A stretch of 64,000 nucleotides of DNA from Lysinibacillus telephonicus (GCF_003966145.1 NZ_RXNR01000005.1:42775-106774), one strand, 5' to 3'. Shown: positions 7,668-18,735, counted from the stretch's first letter. Made by a program: numbers and translations. The notes: generated from the letters alone by a model not told the origin.

Positions 7668-8789
7668 TTATTCACCCTTTAATGTTTTTTTTATTTTATC
7701 AAATAGTGAGCTACCATGTTCTTCTGGTATATCACCGCTAATTTCTGCAAAGTCACGTAATAATTGTTTTTGTTTTTCTGTTAGTTTAGTAGGTGTTACT
7801 ACTTTCACAATTACATACTGGTGTCCTGTTCCATATCCATGAACGTTTTTAACACCTTTATCTTTAATACGGAACTGAGCACCTGATTGCGTTCCTGCTG
7901 GTATTTTTAATTTGACTTTACCGTGAATCGTCGGAACTTCAATTTCATCGCCCAGTGCAGCTTGAGGGAATGTTAATTTTAATTCGTAATATATATCATC
8001 GCCGTCTCGTTCAAAATACTCATGATTTTTCACGTTGAAGACGATATACAAGTCTCCAGCAGGGCCGCCATTTATGCCTGGTTCACCTTGACCAGAAACT
8101 CGTAGTTGTTGGCCATCATCTACACCTGCAGGAATGGTAACTTTAATTTTCTTGCGTTTTTGAACTGTACCAGCTCCATGACATGTTGAACATTTTTCAA
8201 CAATAATTTTACCTGTACCACGACATGTGCTACATGTACGTCGATTTACCATACGACCAAACGGCGTATCAACGGTTTGATTAATTTGCCCAGAGCCGTT
8301 ACATGTTGAACATGTTTTAGGACTTGTGCCCGGTTTTGCACCAGAGCCGCTACACGTATCGCAAGTTTCGTCCTTAGGAATTTCAATCTCAGTTTGCTTC
8401 CCAAATACTGCATCCTCAAAGGAAATATTCATTCGGTATTGAAGATCATCCCCTTTTCTTGGTGCATTCGGGTCTGAACGACGTCCACCGCCGCCAAAGA
8501 ATGAGCTGAAAATATCTTCAAATCCTCCAAATCCAGCTCCGCCAAATCCGCCACCGCCGAAGCCTTGATTTGGTCCTTCGTGTCCAAATTGATCGTATTG
8601 AGCACGTTTACTATCATCACTTAATACTTCATATGCTTCTGCAATTTCTTTAAACTTTTCGTCAGCACCAGCTTCTTTATTAAGATCTGGATGATATTGT
8701 TTTGAAAGCTTACGATAGGCTTTCTTTATTTCATCTTTGCTGGCACTTTTGCTGACTCCAAGCACTTCATAATAATCGCGTTTACTCAT
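7668..8789 (-). CDS. dnaJ: Chaperone protein DnaJ (Hsp40)
   Basis: The 373-residue co-chaperone stimulates DnaK ATPase and delivers unfolded clients. The J domain (1-70) includes the HPD motif in [12 protein letters not shown]; a Gly/Phe-rich linker (about 75-105) follows; the zinc domain has four CxxCxGxG repeats ([32 protein letters not shown]); then two beta-barrel substrate domains. In B. subtilis dnaJ follows dnaK closely, but here 984 bases of repeats and a terminator-like hairpin separate them, so dnaJ may need its own promoter. No CIRCE is visible near its start. Start ATG 8789 follows a GGAGTGTGAGCG ribosome site. Confidence 0.98.
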   Translation of the reverse strand: MSKRDYYEVLGVSKSASKDEIKKAYRKLSKQYHPDLNKEAGADEKFKEIAEAYEVLSDDSKRAQYDQFGHEGPNQGFGGGGFGGAGFGGFEDIFSSFFGGGGRRSDPNAPRKGDDLQYRMNISFEDAVFGKQTEIEIPKDETCDTCSGSGAKPGTSPKTCSTCNGSGQINQTVDTPFGRMVNRRTCSTCRGTGKIIVEKCSTCHGAGTVQKRKKIKVTIPAGVDDGQQLRVSGQGEPGINGGPAGDLYIVFNVKNHEYFERDGDDIYYELKLTFPQAALGDEIEVPTIHGKVKLKIPAGTQSGAQFRIKDKGVKNVHGYGTGHQYVIVKVVTPTKLTEKQKQLLRDFAEISGDIPEEHGSSLFDKIKKTLKGE

Positions 8790-8854
8790 CGCTCACACTC
8801 CGCTCTTTTTACATAACGTATATTGTACCACATATACAATTAGGTCTGTACATT

Positions 8855-8892
8855 GAAAAAGTCAAAGCCGAGAAACGGTCTTTGACTTTTTC
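8855..8892. terminator. Terminator-like hairpin in the dnaK-dnaJ gap
   Basis: AAAAAGTCAAAG and CTTTGACTTTTT pair around a short inner CCG/CGG stem with an AGAAA loop. T runs occur on both strands. It would stop transcripts coming from dnaK before dnaJ. Confidence 0.75.
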
Positions 8893-8989
8893 TTTTTCTT
8901 AGTTATACAGTGCAAATACATTTCTAGTGTCGGCGGTTACCCGCTCCTCTAATTTTTAAGCTAACAACGTCCGTACCTTCGACACACTT

Positions 8990-9080
8990 GGATTTGCTTG
9001 TGTCGACATTGCCACAAAATCCTTTTGCGACGAGTAATCACAAAATAGCCGACCAGTTGTTGGGGCTCACACGATGTGAG
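8990..9080 (+). repeat. Dispersed intergenic repeat copy (family also at 32.2 kb)
   Basis: The segment GACATTGCCACAAAATCC plus CTTTTGCGACGA and GACCAG recurs with changes on the opposite strand at about 32164-32207. A small CTCACA-CGA-TGTGAG hairpin (9066-9080) follows. No coding sense is visible. Confidence 0.55.
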
Positions 9081-9084
9081 TCAT

Positions 9085-9220
9085 GCATCTGACGCTTCGC
9101 TTTCGATGCAGATGAATTGCATCTGACGCTTCGCTTTCGATACAGATGAATTGCATCTGACGCTTCGCTTTCGATACAGATGAATTGCATCTGACGCTTC
9201 GCTTTCGATACAGATGAATT
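9085..9220. repeat. Tandem array: four 34-bp hairpin units
   Basis: Four head-to-tail 34-bp units start at 9085, 9119, 9153 and 9187. Units 2-4 are identical; unit 1 differs at one base. Each unit can fold through CATCTG pairing with CAGATG, leaving a loop with CGCTTCGCTTTCG. The same loop core and period recur at 44.65 kb. There are no spacers, so this is not a CRISPR array. A short open frame across the array has no credible ribosome site. Confidence 0.9.
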
Positions 9221-9297
9221 GTCGACGAGTGCCACAAGGAAGTGTGGCTTTCGTCGACGCGTAGCTTAACGAGCCGCCTTCGTTCGCTTTTCTAATG

Positions 9298-9773
9298 TCT
9301 AGCTATGAACGCTAGCCCCTCGACAACTTCGGTGCTGGCTACAAGGGCAAAACGAGCCCTTTTGCCAACCCCTCCAGTTGTTGTCGGAGCTTAACAAGCG
9401 TTCTCCGCTTTTCTTATTGTCTAGCTACGGCGGCTAACTCCTCGGTCACTTCAACTTCCTTCTGCGCGTGCAAGCACGCTTGGCGGAAGTCTCCAGTGCC
9501 TGTCGGAGTTTAGCGAGCCGCCTTCGCTTTTCTTATTGTCTAGCTACGGCGGCTAACTCCTCGGTCACTTCAACTTCCTTCTGCGCGTGCAAGCACGCTT
9601 GGCAGAAGTCTCCAGTGCCTGTCGGAGTTTAGCGAGCCGCCTTCGCTTTTCTTATTGTCTAGCTGCGGCGGCTAACTCCTCGGTCACTTCAACTTTCTTC
9701 TGCGCGTGCAAGCACGCTTGGCGGAAGTCTCCAGTGCCTGTCGGAGTTTAGCGAGCCGCCTTCGCTTTTCTTA

Positions 9774-9776
<3 letters not shown>
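9298..9776. repeat. Long palindromic repeats: one diverged and three near-identical 119-bp units
   Basis: Units begin with TCTAGCT at 9298 (about 122 bp, diverged), 9420, 9539 and 9658. The last three differ at only a few positions. Within each, GGCGGCTAACTCC near the left end pairs with GGAGTTTAGCGAGCCGCC near the right end, so each can form a long hairpin; an inner CGCGTGCAAGCACGC segment adds another stem. The last unit ends at the dnaK stop codon. TGTCTAGCT-type intergenic palindromes are, to my knowledge, common in several Bacillales genomes. No protein is encoded. Confidence 0.9.
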
Positions 9777-11624
<1,848 letters not shown>

Positions 11625-11695
11625 CTAATTATTTAAACACCATTTAGTGTTGTTTACTATCAATTACACATTTACGAAATCAGCCAAAGGCTTTA

Positions 11696-12268
11696 TTATT
11701 CGTTTACTGAAACCATTGAAGGTCGTAGCACGCGGTCTTTCAATTTATAACCTTTTTGAAGCTCGCGCAATACAATTCCTGATTCTTTATCAGAATCTGA
11801 TTCTTGCATTACGGCTTGATGAACAGTAGGATCGAAAGTTTCACCTTCTGCAGCGATTGCTTCTAAACCTTCTTGTTTTGTAGCTTCAATAAATGTACGA
11901 TATACCATTTCAATTCCTTTATATAATGAAACGGCATCTTCAGAAGTAACCTCAACCTGCAGTGCACGTTCAAGATTATCAAGAACAGGAAGTAATTCTG
12001 TAAGCAGTTTTTGTGCACGATATTTTTCCGCCGCTTCGCGATCTAGCTGAGAACGGCGTCGCAGGTTATCAAAATCTGCCCGCAGACGTAAAAAGCGATT
12101 TTCTTCTTCTTCCAGTTTTGCTTCAAGTTCTTTAATTTTCGCCTGTAATTCCTCTTCTACAGATAAAACTTGTTGCTCTGATTGCTCATTTACCTTTTCA
12201 GCAACCTCTTCATTAGTTGGTTCAGTTACTTCTTCTAATTGTTCTTTGTTTTCTGTCGTCTCAGACAC
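11696..12268 (-). CDS. grpE: Nucleotide exchange factor GrpE
   Basis: GrpE releases ADP from DnaK. I choose the GTG at 12268 ([10 protein letters not shown]) because AAGGAGG lies eight bases upstream; a longer frame extends into hrcA but lacks such a site. The 190-residue protein has an acidic N-terminus, a long coiled coil (about 45-100, [19 protein letters not shown], then FDNLRRR), and the C-terminal beta domain including [13 protein letters not shown] and VLRPSMVSV. The gene starts 13 bases after the hrcA stop and is followed by dnaK, the standard CIRCE-controlled order. Confidence 0.97.
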   Translation of the reverse strand: MSETTENKEQLEEVTEPTNEEVAEKVNEQSEQQVLSVEEELQAKIKELEAKLEEEENRFLRLRADFDNLRRRSQLDREAAEKYRAQKLLTELLPVLDNLERALQVEVTSEDAVSLYKGIEMVYRTFIEATKQEGLEAIAAEGETFDPTVHQAVMQESDSDKESGIVLRELQKGYKLKDRVLRPSMVSVNE

Positions 12269-12281
12269 GAATGTCTCCTCC

Positions 12282-13316
12282 TTATAACCCATCATTAAGT
12301 TTATTAGAAAGCACACGAGAAAGTCCGCTACGAATAATATCCAGCAACGAAACTACCCGTTGATAATCCATCCGAGTTGGTCCAATGATTGCAATGGAAC
12401 CCTCCTGCTCTTTGCCTACTGAATAAGTAGCTGTAATGACGCTTAAATCCTCCATTGCTAAATGATTATTTTCAGACCCTATTCGAATATGGATTCCAGT
12501 ATCACCAGGGTGGAATAATGAAATTACTTGGCTTTCCTTATCCATTAGTTCCATCAGTGCGCGAACTTTATTTAAATCGTGAAACTCGGGTTGGTTTAAC
12601 ATATTTGTTTTTCCGCCGAAGTAAATTTTCCCTTCATTTTGAACGGTTACAACATTTTTTAATGACTGGATTATGGAATCCGCCGTATTAATATGCTGTC
12701 TTAACACTTCAAAAGTTTCTAATTCCAATCTTTTTTGCAGCTCTATTAAAGGAGCTCCTACTAAACGCTCATTTAATATATTAACCGTTTTTTCAATATC
12801 TGACGGAGCAAACCCTTTCGGTAGCGTAATCGTACGGTTTTCTACATGACCGTTATCCGTTACGATAATTGCAACCGCAGTTTGTTCAGTTAATGGAACA
12901 ATTTGAAATCTTTTTACACGATGCTTACCTACATTTGGTCCGAGTAATATCGTAGTATAAGATGTTAAATCTGATAAAATGTTAGCAGATTCACGAATCA
13001 CTTGCTCCATTTCAACAATTTGATTTTGAAATAAAGATTGAATTAATCCAATCTCTTGAATAGACATCGTTTTTGGCTGCAATAAATGGTCAACGTAAAA
13101 ACGATAACCTTTTTCTGATGGGACACGACCAGAAGAAGTATGTGTTTTTTCTAAAAAACCTAATTCCTCTAAATCAGCCATCTCATTTCTTATCGTTGCA
13201 GGGCTATATGTGATCCATTCTTTTTTTGAAATTTGGCGTGATCCAACTGGTTGAGCTGAAAAAACAAAATCATCAACGATAACTTGCAAAATTTGCAATT
13301 GTCGATTTGTTAACAT
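12282..13316 (-). CDS. hrcA: Heat-inducible transcription repressor HrcA
   Basis: HrcA binds CIRCE to repress the dnaK and groE operons, and needs GroEL to be active. The start is ATG 13316 ([17 protein letters not shown]), with AGAGGTG seven bases upstream; a longer frame would begin inside the CIRCE element and is rejected. The 344-residue protein has an N-terminal winged helix (about 1-75, [35 protein letters not shown]), a GAF-like domain and a dimerisation insert, and ends [11 protein letters not shown]. It is the first gene of the heat-shock operon, and the CIRCE just upstream shows autoregulation. Confidence 0.98.
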   Translation of the reverse strand: MLTNRQLQILQVIVDDFVFSAQPVGSRQISKKEWITYSPATIRNEMADLEELGFLEKTHTSSGRVPSEKGYRFYVDHLLQPKTMSIQEIGLIQSLFQNQIVEMEQVIRESANILSDLTSYTTILLGPNVGKHRVKRFQIVPLTEQTAVAIIVTDNGHVENRTITLPKGFAPSDIEKTVNILNERLVGAPLIELQKRLELETFEVLRQHINTADSIIQSLKNVVTVQNEGKIYFGGKTNMLNQPEFHDLNKVRALMELMDKESQVISLFHPGDTGIHIRIGSENNHLAMEDLSVITATYSVGKEQEGSIAIIGPTRMDYQRVVSLLDIIRSGLSRVLSNKLNDGL

Positions 13317-13330
13317 TGTCATCACCTCTG

Positions 13331-13357
13331 TTAGCACTCTCTTGTTCAGAGTGCTAA
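13331..13357. promoter_or_regulatory. CIRCE operator (HrcA binding site)
   Basis: TTAGCACTC-N9-GAGTGCTAA is a perfect match to the CIRCE inverted repeat. It lies between the predicted promoter and the hrcA start codon, the usual position for repression of the hrcA-grpE-dnaK operon. Confidence 0.98.
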
Positions 13358-13367
13358 TGCTATAATT

Positions 13368-13396
13368 AAATTATCAAATCTCTCATATTATGTCAA
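13368..13396 (-). promoter_or_regulatory. Sigma-A promoter of the hrcA operon
   Basis: On the minus strand TTGACA (13391-13396) is followed after 17 bases by TAATTT (13368-13373). The -35 is perfect and the -10 is moderate. Transcription would start at or just before the CIRCE. Confidence 0.75.
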
Positions 13397-13410
13397 CGGA
13401 ATCGCACATT

Positions 13411-14550
13411 CTACATTAAAAAATGTTGAAAGACTTCATTTCCTACAAAGCGCCCTTTTCGAGTTAGTCTCACTCCTGCTTCATCTTCAACTAATAATCC
13501 ATCATTTACAAGTTGGCGAATGATATCTCCATAAATGCTTTTCATAGGGATTAGATATTTATTTTCAAATTCTTTAAAAGATACCCCTTCGTTTTTTCGC
13601 AACCCTAAAAACATTTGCTCCTCAATTTTTTCTTCTTGAGAAACCTGGTGGGAATGTATGACAGGTCTTTTTCCTTCTGTAATCGCCTCTAAATATCTTT
13701 TTATTGGACCATGATTTGAATAGCGAATCCCGTTCAAGTAGCCATGTGCTCCTGCTCCAAAGCCCGCATATTCATCATTATCCCAATAGATTTTATTATG
13801 TGTTGAAATATGTCCATCTAACGCAAAATTACTAATTTCATATTGACGAATTCCCTTTTCATCCATTTTTTTCATCAATAAGTCATACATATCTGCTTCA
13901 GAATCCTCTGTCGGTAGGTTTAACCTCCCTTTTACGTATTGTATATAAAAAATGGTCTTTGGTTCGACGATTAATGAGTACGCCGAATAGTGCGGTAAAT
14001 TTAATTGCAACGCTTTTTCTAAAGTATCTTCCCATTGAGCAAATGTTTGACCTGGTAAACCATACATCAAATCAATACTTATATTATGAAAACCAACCTG
14101 TTTTGCTTTATTAATCGTTTCATAAACGTGCTCATTGGAGTGTGTTCTACCCAACTTTTTTAATAAACTTTGATCAAAAGATTGAACTCCCATACTTAAG
14201 CGATTCACACCGCCATTTATTAAAGCTTGTAATTTATCTTCTGATAATTCATCCGGATTTGCCTCTGAGCTAAATTCAATCAGCTGTTTTGTCGGTAAAA
14301 ATGTATTTATAAGCTGCAAAAGCCTTGTGATTTGATTTGCAGATAGTGCTGTTGGAGTTCCACCTCCAAGGTAGATTGTTTCTATTTCGTTAAATTGTTC
14401 TGGCATTTGTTGAACTGCCAAAGCAATTTCTTTTCCAATTGCTTCAATATACTCGTCAACTGGCTGATTTTTAAAAAATACTTTATTAAAATCACAGTAA
14501 TTACAAATTTGATGACAGAAAGGAATATGTATGTAGACACCTCGCGCCAT
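13411..14550 (-). CDS. hemW: Radical SAM heme chaperone HemW
   Basis: This 379-residue protein belongs to the HemN/HemW family. HIPFCHQICNYCDFNKVFF holds the CxxxCxxC cluster motif that binds a 4Fe-4S cluster with SAM. IETIYLGGGTPTALS and the later LSMGVQSFDQSLLKKLGRTH are family motifs. HemW lacks the extra N-terminal features of true HemN and is thought to insert heme into respiratory enzymes; older annotation as coproporphyrinogen III oxidase is less likely. In B. subtilis hemW lies next to lepA and hrcA; here hrcA is adjacent but lepA is separated by about 2 kb of accessory DNA. Confidence 0.95.
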   Translation of the reverse strand: MARGVYIHIPFCHQICNYCDFNKVFFKNQPVDEYIEAIGKEIALAVQQMPEQFNEIETIYLGGGTPTALSANQITRLLQLINTFLPTKQLIEFSSEANPDELSEDKLQALINGGVNRLSMGVQSFDQSLLKKLGRTHSNEHVYETINKAKQVGFHNISIDLMYGLPGQTFAQWEDTLEKALQLNLPHYSAYSLIVEPKTIFYIQYVKGRLNLPTEDSEADMYDLLMKKMDEKGIRQYEISNFALDGHISTHNKIYWDNDEYAGFGAGAHGYLNGIRYSNHGPIKRYLEAITEGKRPVIHSHQVSQEEKIEEQMFLGLRKNEGVSFKEFENKYLIPMKSIYGDIIRQLVNDGLLVEDEAGVRLTRKGRFVGNEVFQHFLM

Positions 14551-14582
14551 GTGTAATCCCTTCTTTCTTTTTAATCATTTAT

Positions 14583-14640
14583 GCCTGTCGCTTCACTTTC
14601 GTACAGAAGTTCTATCGCATCTGTCACTTTTCTTTCGTTT
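14583..14640. repeat. Single degenerate copy of the GTCGCTTCGCTTTCG hairpin repeat
   Basis: CTGTCGCTTCACTTTCGTACAG folds through CTGT/ACAG and matches the core of the arrays at 9.1 and 44.7 kb. A second, weaker copy (CATCTGTCACTTTTCTTTCG) follows. The rest of the 414-bp gap between hemW and the 108-residue gene holds only a terminator. Confidence 0.6.
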
Positions 14641-14866
14641 CAACTTTATTTTAGATCAGCATGGTACTAATAAGTTATCCGTTGTCGCACGGATTTGACG
14701 AACTGCTAAACGAATATTATATCATTTTCCCTCTATTGTACCCTTTCAGTTTAAAAATTCAATTTTACCGCACAAAGCTAAAGGCCTTTCTAAGACGATG
14801 ATAATATTGTTAAGTGTGAGAAATCTCAATAGGACTTTGTCTAAACATTCACTTAACCATAGAATA

Positions 14867-14907
14867 AAAGGGATGTCCAGAAAATCAATCTTTCTGGGCA
14901 CCCCTTT
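14867..14907 (-). terminator. Terminator downstream of the 108-residue gene
   Basis: AAAGGGATGTCCAGAAA pairs, with two mismatched positions, with TTTCTGGGCACCCCTTT across a 7-base loop, followed by a T run on the minus strand. Confidence 0.75.
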
Positions 14908-14964
14908 ATATTAAAATATTTAATAGAGCCGGATAGTTTGCTTTAAAATACTTTGCGCAATAAG

Positions 14965-15291
14965 TTAAATCACTGCTTTTACTTGATTTTTATGTATATC
15001 TAATAATAATTCTGTTGCTGAATAAGAGACTACATTTTTCGAAAATGCAATGGCCTCAGCTTTTGATTTAAATGAAAATGCACTAATTTCACGTTCAAGT
15101 TCATATTGTCCATTGTTTAAACGAATAGAATAAACTCTTACTACTGGATTATATGGCCGTGTTTGTTCAAAATTATCACTTGCAAATAAAACACCAATTG
15201 CTTCATTTTCCTCATCAACAACTGTATTAAGTACAAATAACTCGTCTTGTTTAAACCATTCTGGAATATTGACTTCAATGTTTTTTCTCAT
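14965..15291 (-). CDS. Hypothetical protein, 108 residues
   Basis: I do not recognise this protein. It begins MRKNIEVNIPEWFKQDELFV, has alternating strands such as AIGVLFASDN, VRVYSIRLNNGQYELE and AFSFKSKAEAIAFSKNVV, and has no signal peptide or membrane helix, so it is probably a small soluble cytoplasmic alpha/beta protein. A good ribosome site (AAGGAGATACG) precedes ATG 15291 and a terminator lies 60 bases downstream, so it is likely a single-gene transcript. It lies in the accessory stretch that separates hemW from lepA. No function is proposed. Confidence 0.75.
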   Translation of the reverse strand: MRKNIEVNIPEWFKQDELFVLNTVVDEENEAIGVLFASDNFEQTRPYNPVVRVYSIRLNNGQYELEREISAFSFKSKAEAIAFSKNVVSYSATELLLDIHKNQVKAVI

Positions 15292-15703
15292 CGTTTCGTA
15301 TCTCCTTGGCTGTAATTTTATGAAGTATTAAAAAACCAAGATTAAACATTCCTTAGTAAAATAGTTGATTTTGTTAGATATATTTTACTACAATACTTTC
15401 TCCTTTAGAAGGGCAATATTTAAACGATTTTTACTACACTTTTTCCTTATTTTATAAATGTGTTGCAATAAAAAACAACCTATCTCAATGTTTTCCCATT
15501 CCACCTAATTCAAAAGTAATGAGCCACCATTTTATAGTATTATTTTTCAACTTCTACTAACTCTTAATGATAGCCCTTTATTATTTGGCAACTGATTTTG
15601 TCATATAATTAAATAGTTTAATTAGGACTTATTATTGCAAAGAATAAATATAGCAGCTTTTAGTGGCTAAAAATTTCGGATTAATTCCAACGAGGTGTTT
15701 AGG
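15292..15703. other. AT-rich intergenic region, no gene seen
   Basis: This 412-bp AT-rich gap between divergent small genes should hold both promoters. I could not assign a convincing -35/-10 pair, and I see no repeats or RNA motifs. Confidence 0.5.
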
Positions 15704-15808
15704 ATGGATGGGACAGTAATATTTATTGTAATTATAACTTTAATACTTCTAAGTCTTTTTGTTCTTATGATTTATGTACTCCTTCGAACTGGAGAAGATT
15801 CAAATTAA
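15704..15808 (+). CDS. 34-residue single-pass membrane peptide
   Basis: ATG 15704 follows an AGGTGTTTAGG ribosome-site region. The product MDGTVIFIVIITLILLSLF continues as a hydrophobic helix to about residue 27 and ends LLRTGEDSN, so it is a single transmembrane segment with a short polar tail. A strong hairpin terminator follows at 15835-15867, which supports a real transcript. Small membrane peptides of this kind include sporulation proteins and regulators, but the family is unknown to me. An RNA-only or chance origin cannot be excluded. Confidence 0.5.
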   Translation: MDGTVIFIVIITLILLSLFVLMIYVLLRTGEDSN

Positions 15809-15834
15809 TAATTTGACGTTTGACTATTTACCAA

Positions 15835-15867
15835 AAGACCGCTCCTCCCGCTGGATAAGGCGGTCTT
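15835..15867 (+). terminator. Terminator after the 34-residue gene
   Basis: AAGACCGC pairs with GCGGTCTT around a 17-base loop and is followed by a T-rich stretch (ATTGTTTATTTCTTT). Confidence 0.7.
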
Positions 15868-16102
15868 ATTGTTTATTTCTTTGCAGGTCAATAATGCCAG
15901 CATCAATAGTCACCCCTTGATATGAACTTCAAGCATAAATGTCTTAACTACTGCACTCCCACTAAACCAAATATGATAATATTTTACCATTATTTAATGT
16001 ACTTGATTATCCTACTGTTTTGCTATTCCCAGGTGAATCACCCACTAAAAAAAAGTTTGATTGAATATGATGTCTATATATTTGGGTTATGGGGGATGTT
16101 CA

Positions 16103-16363
16103 ATGAAAAATCAAAATTTTAACCAAGAAACTCAAAATACTAATTCTGAAAGTCAAGCTGCACAACTTGCACTAATCGCAGCATTAATAACTACTCTTGG
16201 TGATGGCCTTGCAACAGTTGCTGCCGCCCTTGCAATACAGGAAGCACAGCAAAGTAACCAAAACATTAATAACAATAATAATAGCAATCTTCAATCACAG
16301 ATTGATCATCTCTCTAGAGAAATAAAACAAATAAAGAAGCGACTTGAAAGCATGGGAATTTAA
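16103..16363 (+). CDS. Hypothetical 86-residue protein with hydrophobic core and C-terminal coiled coil
   Basis: ATG 16103 follows GGGGGATG and is preferred over upstream in-frame ATGs that lack a site. The N-terminus is polar (MKNQNFNQETQNTNSESQAA), followed by an alanine-rich, moderately hydrophobic segment (about 20-45, LALIAALITTLGDGLATVAA), an asparagine run, and a short charged coiled coil (LQSQIDHLSREIKQIKKRL). I believe similar small proteins occur in other Bacillales, but I cannot name a family. A terminator follows 44 bases later. It sits in the accessory stretch before lepA; function unknown. Confidence 0.7.
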   Translation: MKNQNFNQETQNTNSESQAAQLALIAALITTLGDGLATVAAALAIQEAQQSNQNINNNNNSNLQSQIDHLSREIKQIKKRLESMGI

Positions 16364-16406
16364 ATGTATAAAATGGTATAAAAATAAAACCGTACATAAA
16401 AAATTT

Positions 16407-16446
16407 GGACATAGCAAATCAACTGTAACTGAAGATTGCTATGTCC
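16407..16446 (+). terminator. Terminator after the 86-residue gene
   Basis: GGACATAGCAA pairs with TTGCTATGTCC around a long loop; T/A runs flank it on both sides. Confidence 0.7.
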
Positions 16447-16506
16447 ATTTATCTAATAGGATGGTAATAGAAAACTGCCGATATTATTAATTCCTTAATT
16501 AATAAA

Positions 16507-16527
16507 GCAGCGGGATATATCCGCTGC
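16507..16527 (-). terminator. Probable lepA terminator
   Basis: GCAGCGG pairs with CCGCTGC across a 7-base loop, followed on the minus strand by TTTATTAATTAA. It lies 46 bases past the lepA stop. Confidence 0.65.
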
Positions 16528-16573
16528 CTTAGAAATATTTAAATGAGTGAAAACTCGATAAAACCTTGGTATA

Positions 16574-18406
16574 TTACTTTTTATTATTGTCATCCATCTT
16601 CAACACAGCCATAAATGCTTCCTGAGGAACTTCAACGGAACCTACTTGCTTCATACGTTTTTTACCTTCTTTTTGTTTATCAAGAAGTTTACGTTTACGT
16701 GAAATATCTCCTCCGTAACATTTTGCAAGCACGTTTTTACGCATCGCTTTTATTGTTGAGCGTGCAATAATTTTTTGCCCAATAGCTGCTTGAACAGGTA
16801 CTTCAAATTGTTGACGTGGAATGAGTTCTTTTAGCTTCTCAACAATAACTTTACCTCTTTCATATGCAAAGTCACGGTGTACGATGAAACTTAAAGCATC
16901 GACTTGTTCACTATTTAGCAGGATATCCATTTTTACTAATTTTGATGGTTTATAGCCAATTAATTCATAATCAAAAGAAGCATAGCCTTTTGTATTTGAT
17001 TTTAAATAATCAAAGAAATCATATACGATTTCTGAAAGTGGAATTTCATATTGAATGCTTACACGCGTTGTATCAATATAGTCCATTCCAATAAAAGTTC
17101 CACGCTTCATTTGACACAATTCCATTACCGCACCAACATAATCATTTGGCACCATAATTGTTGCCTTTACATAAGGCTCTTCTATATGATCAATTTTTTG
17201 TGGATCCGGCATCATTGAAGGGTTGTCCACTCTTAAAGACGTGCCATCAGTTAATTTTACATCGTAAATAACGGATGGAGCAGTTGTAATTAAATCAATA
17301 TTAAATTCCCGTTCAAGACGTTCTTGAACGATTTCCATATGAAGCAATCCTAAGAAGCCACAGCGGAAACCAAAGCCAAGTGCTTGAGACGTTTCAGGTT
17401 CAAATTGCAGAGCCGAATCATTTAATTCCAATTTTTCAAGGGCTTCGCGCAAGTCATTGTATTTTGCAGTATCAATCGGATAAAGACCACAGTAAACCAT
17501 TGGATTTAATTTACGATAACCTGGCAATGGTTCGCTTGCAGGATTCGTTACCGAAGTAATAGTATCCCCTACTCGTGTATCGCCTACAGACTTAATAGAG
17601 GCAGTTAAATATCCAACATCCCCTACAGTTAATTCCGCCACCGGAGTAATTTTTGGAGTATGTACACCAACCTCTACTACTTCAAATTCAGCACCAGTTG
17701 CCATCATCCGAATTTTGTCTCCTGGTTTTACGGTACCGTTGACAATTCGAATAGAAGTAACTACCCCTTTATAAGCATCATATAGCGAATCAAAAATAAG
17801 AGCTTGTAATGGTGCATCAGGATCTCCCATTGGTGCAGGAATCTTTTCGACAATTTGCTCTAACAGCTCATCGATGCCAATCCCTGCTTTTGCAGATGCA
17901 AGTACTGCTTCAGATGCATCAAGGCCGATTACATCTTCAACTTCACCACGTACACGTTCAGGATCTGCTGCTGGTAAATCAATTTTATTAATTACAGGTA
18001 AAATTTCAAGATCATTATCTAGAGCTAAATATACGTTTGCTAAAGTTTGTGCTTCAATTCCTTGTGCCGCATCGACGACCAGTACCGCTCCTTCACATGC
18101 AGCTAAACTTCTTGATACTTCATATGTGAAGTCGACGTGTCCTGGTGTATCAATTAGGTGGAAAGTATATGTTTGTCCATCCTTAGCCTGATATTTTAAC
18201 TGTACGGCATTCAACTTAATTGTAATACCACGTTCGCGTTCTAAATCCATTGAATCCAATAGCTGCGCTTTCATTTCTCGAGCTGTTAATGCTTTTGTTT
18301 TCTCTAAAATTCTGTCAGCTAAAGTAGATTTCCCATGGTCGATATGTGCAATGATTGAAAAATTCCGTATGTTTTCTTGTCGTTTTAAACGTTCTTCTCG
18401 ATTCAT
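16574..18406 (-). CDS. lepA: Elongation factor 4 (LepA), ribosomal GTPase
   Basis: The 610-residue translational GTPase carries [16 protein letters not shown] (P loop), [12 protein letters not shown] (G3), [10 protein letters not shown] (G4) and [11 protein letters not shown] (G5), then EF-G-like domains and a conserved C-terminal domain with [18 protein letters not shown]. LepA back-translocates or aids ribosome function under stress. I choose ATG 18406 ([16 protein letters not shown]) because AGGAGTGG lies seven bases upstream; a seven-residue longer frame has no such site. It probably forms a single transcript here, since about 2 kb separate it from hemW. Confidence 0.98.
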   Translation of the reverse strand: MNREERLKRQENIRNFSIIAHIDHGKSTLADRILEKTKALTAREMKAQLLDSMDLERERGITIKLNAVQLKYQAKDGQTYTFHLIDTPGHVDFTYEVSRSLAACEGAVLVVDAAQGIEAQTLANVYLALDNDLEILPVINKIDLPAADPERVRGEVEDVIGLDASEAVLASAKAGIGIDELLEQIVEKIPAPMGDPDAPLQALIFDSLYDAYKGVVTSIRIVNGTVKPGDKIRMMATGAEFEVVEVGVHTPKITPVAELTVGDVGYLTASIKSVGDTRVGDTITSVTNPASEPLPGYRKLNPMVYCGLYPIDTAKYNDLREALEKLELNDSALQFEPETSQALGFGFRCGFLGLLHMEIVQERLEREFNIDLITTAPSVIYDVKLTDGTSLRVDNPSMMPDPQKIDHIEEPYVKATIMVPNDYVGAVMELCQMKRGTFIGMDYIDTTRVSIQYEIPLSEIVYDFFDYLKSNTKGYASFDYELIGYKPSKLVKMDILLNSEQVDALSFIVHRDFAYERGKVIVEKLKELIPRQQFEVPVQAAIGQKIIARSTIKAMRKNVLAKCYGGDISRKRKLLDKQKEGKKRMKQVGSVEVPQEAFMAVLKMDDNNKK

Positions 18407-18598
18407 GTCGTGTCCACTCCTAATCAAATACGCCTCCGCGTATTCTACTAAAAATTGTAGAATTAATGCCTTTTAGGTGATAACAGTCAAAGGCATACGC
18501 TGGAGGCTTTAACCTTCATCAGTATAAAGTCAGCACTGCTGAATATTTCAATTACTGTTACTTATAACTCATGTTGTTAAAACCCTACTTAGAAAAGC

Positions 18599-18735
18599 GT
18601 AAGCCCGCCCCAAAAAAATGCGTCTGCTCGTGAACGTACACCGTTAGTCCAGCCGACATCTCATTTCGTGTGTATCTCAGCAATTTTTTCGCCTTGCCCA
18701 CGAAATGAGCCTTCAACTAGAGAGGCCGAGCTTAC
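18599..18735. repeat. Large intergenic palindromic element
   Basis: An outer GTAAGC (18599-18604)/GCTTAC (18730-18735) and a perfect 11-base inner stem CTCATTTCGTG (18660-18670)/CACGAAATGAG (18699-18709) can fold the 137-bp segment. The 446-bp gap between lepA and spoIIP also holds an ATGCCTTT/AAAGGCAT hairpin at about 18467-18497 but no gene. Confidence 0.6.

Noticed and set aside
9038..9235. 65-residue open frame through the 9.1-kb array
   Set aside because: Repeat artefact with no ribosome site and unlike any protein.
13317..13337. Longer hrcA start at 13337
   Set aside because: It lies inside the CIRCE element; ATG 13316 has a proper ribosome site and matches the family start.
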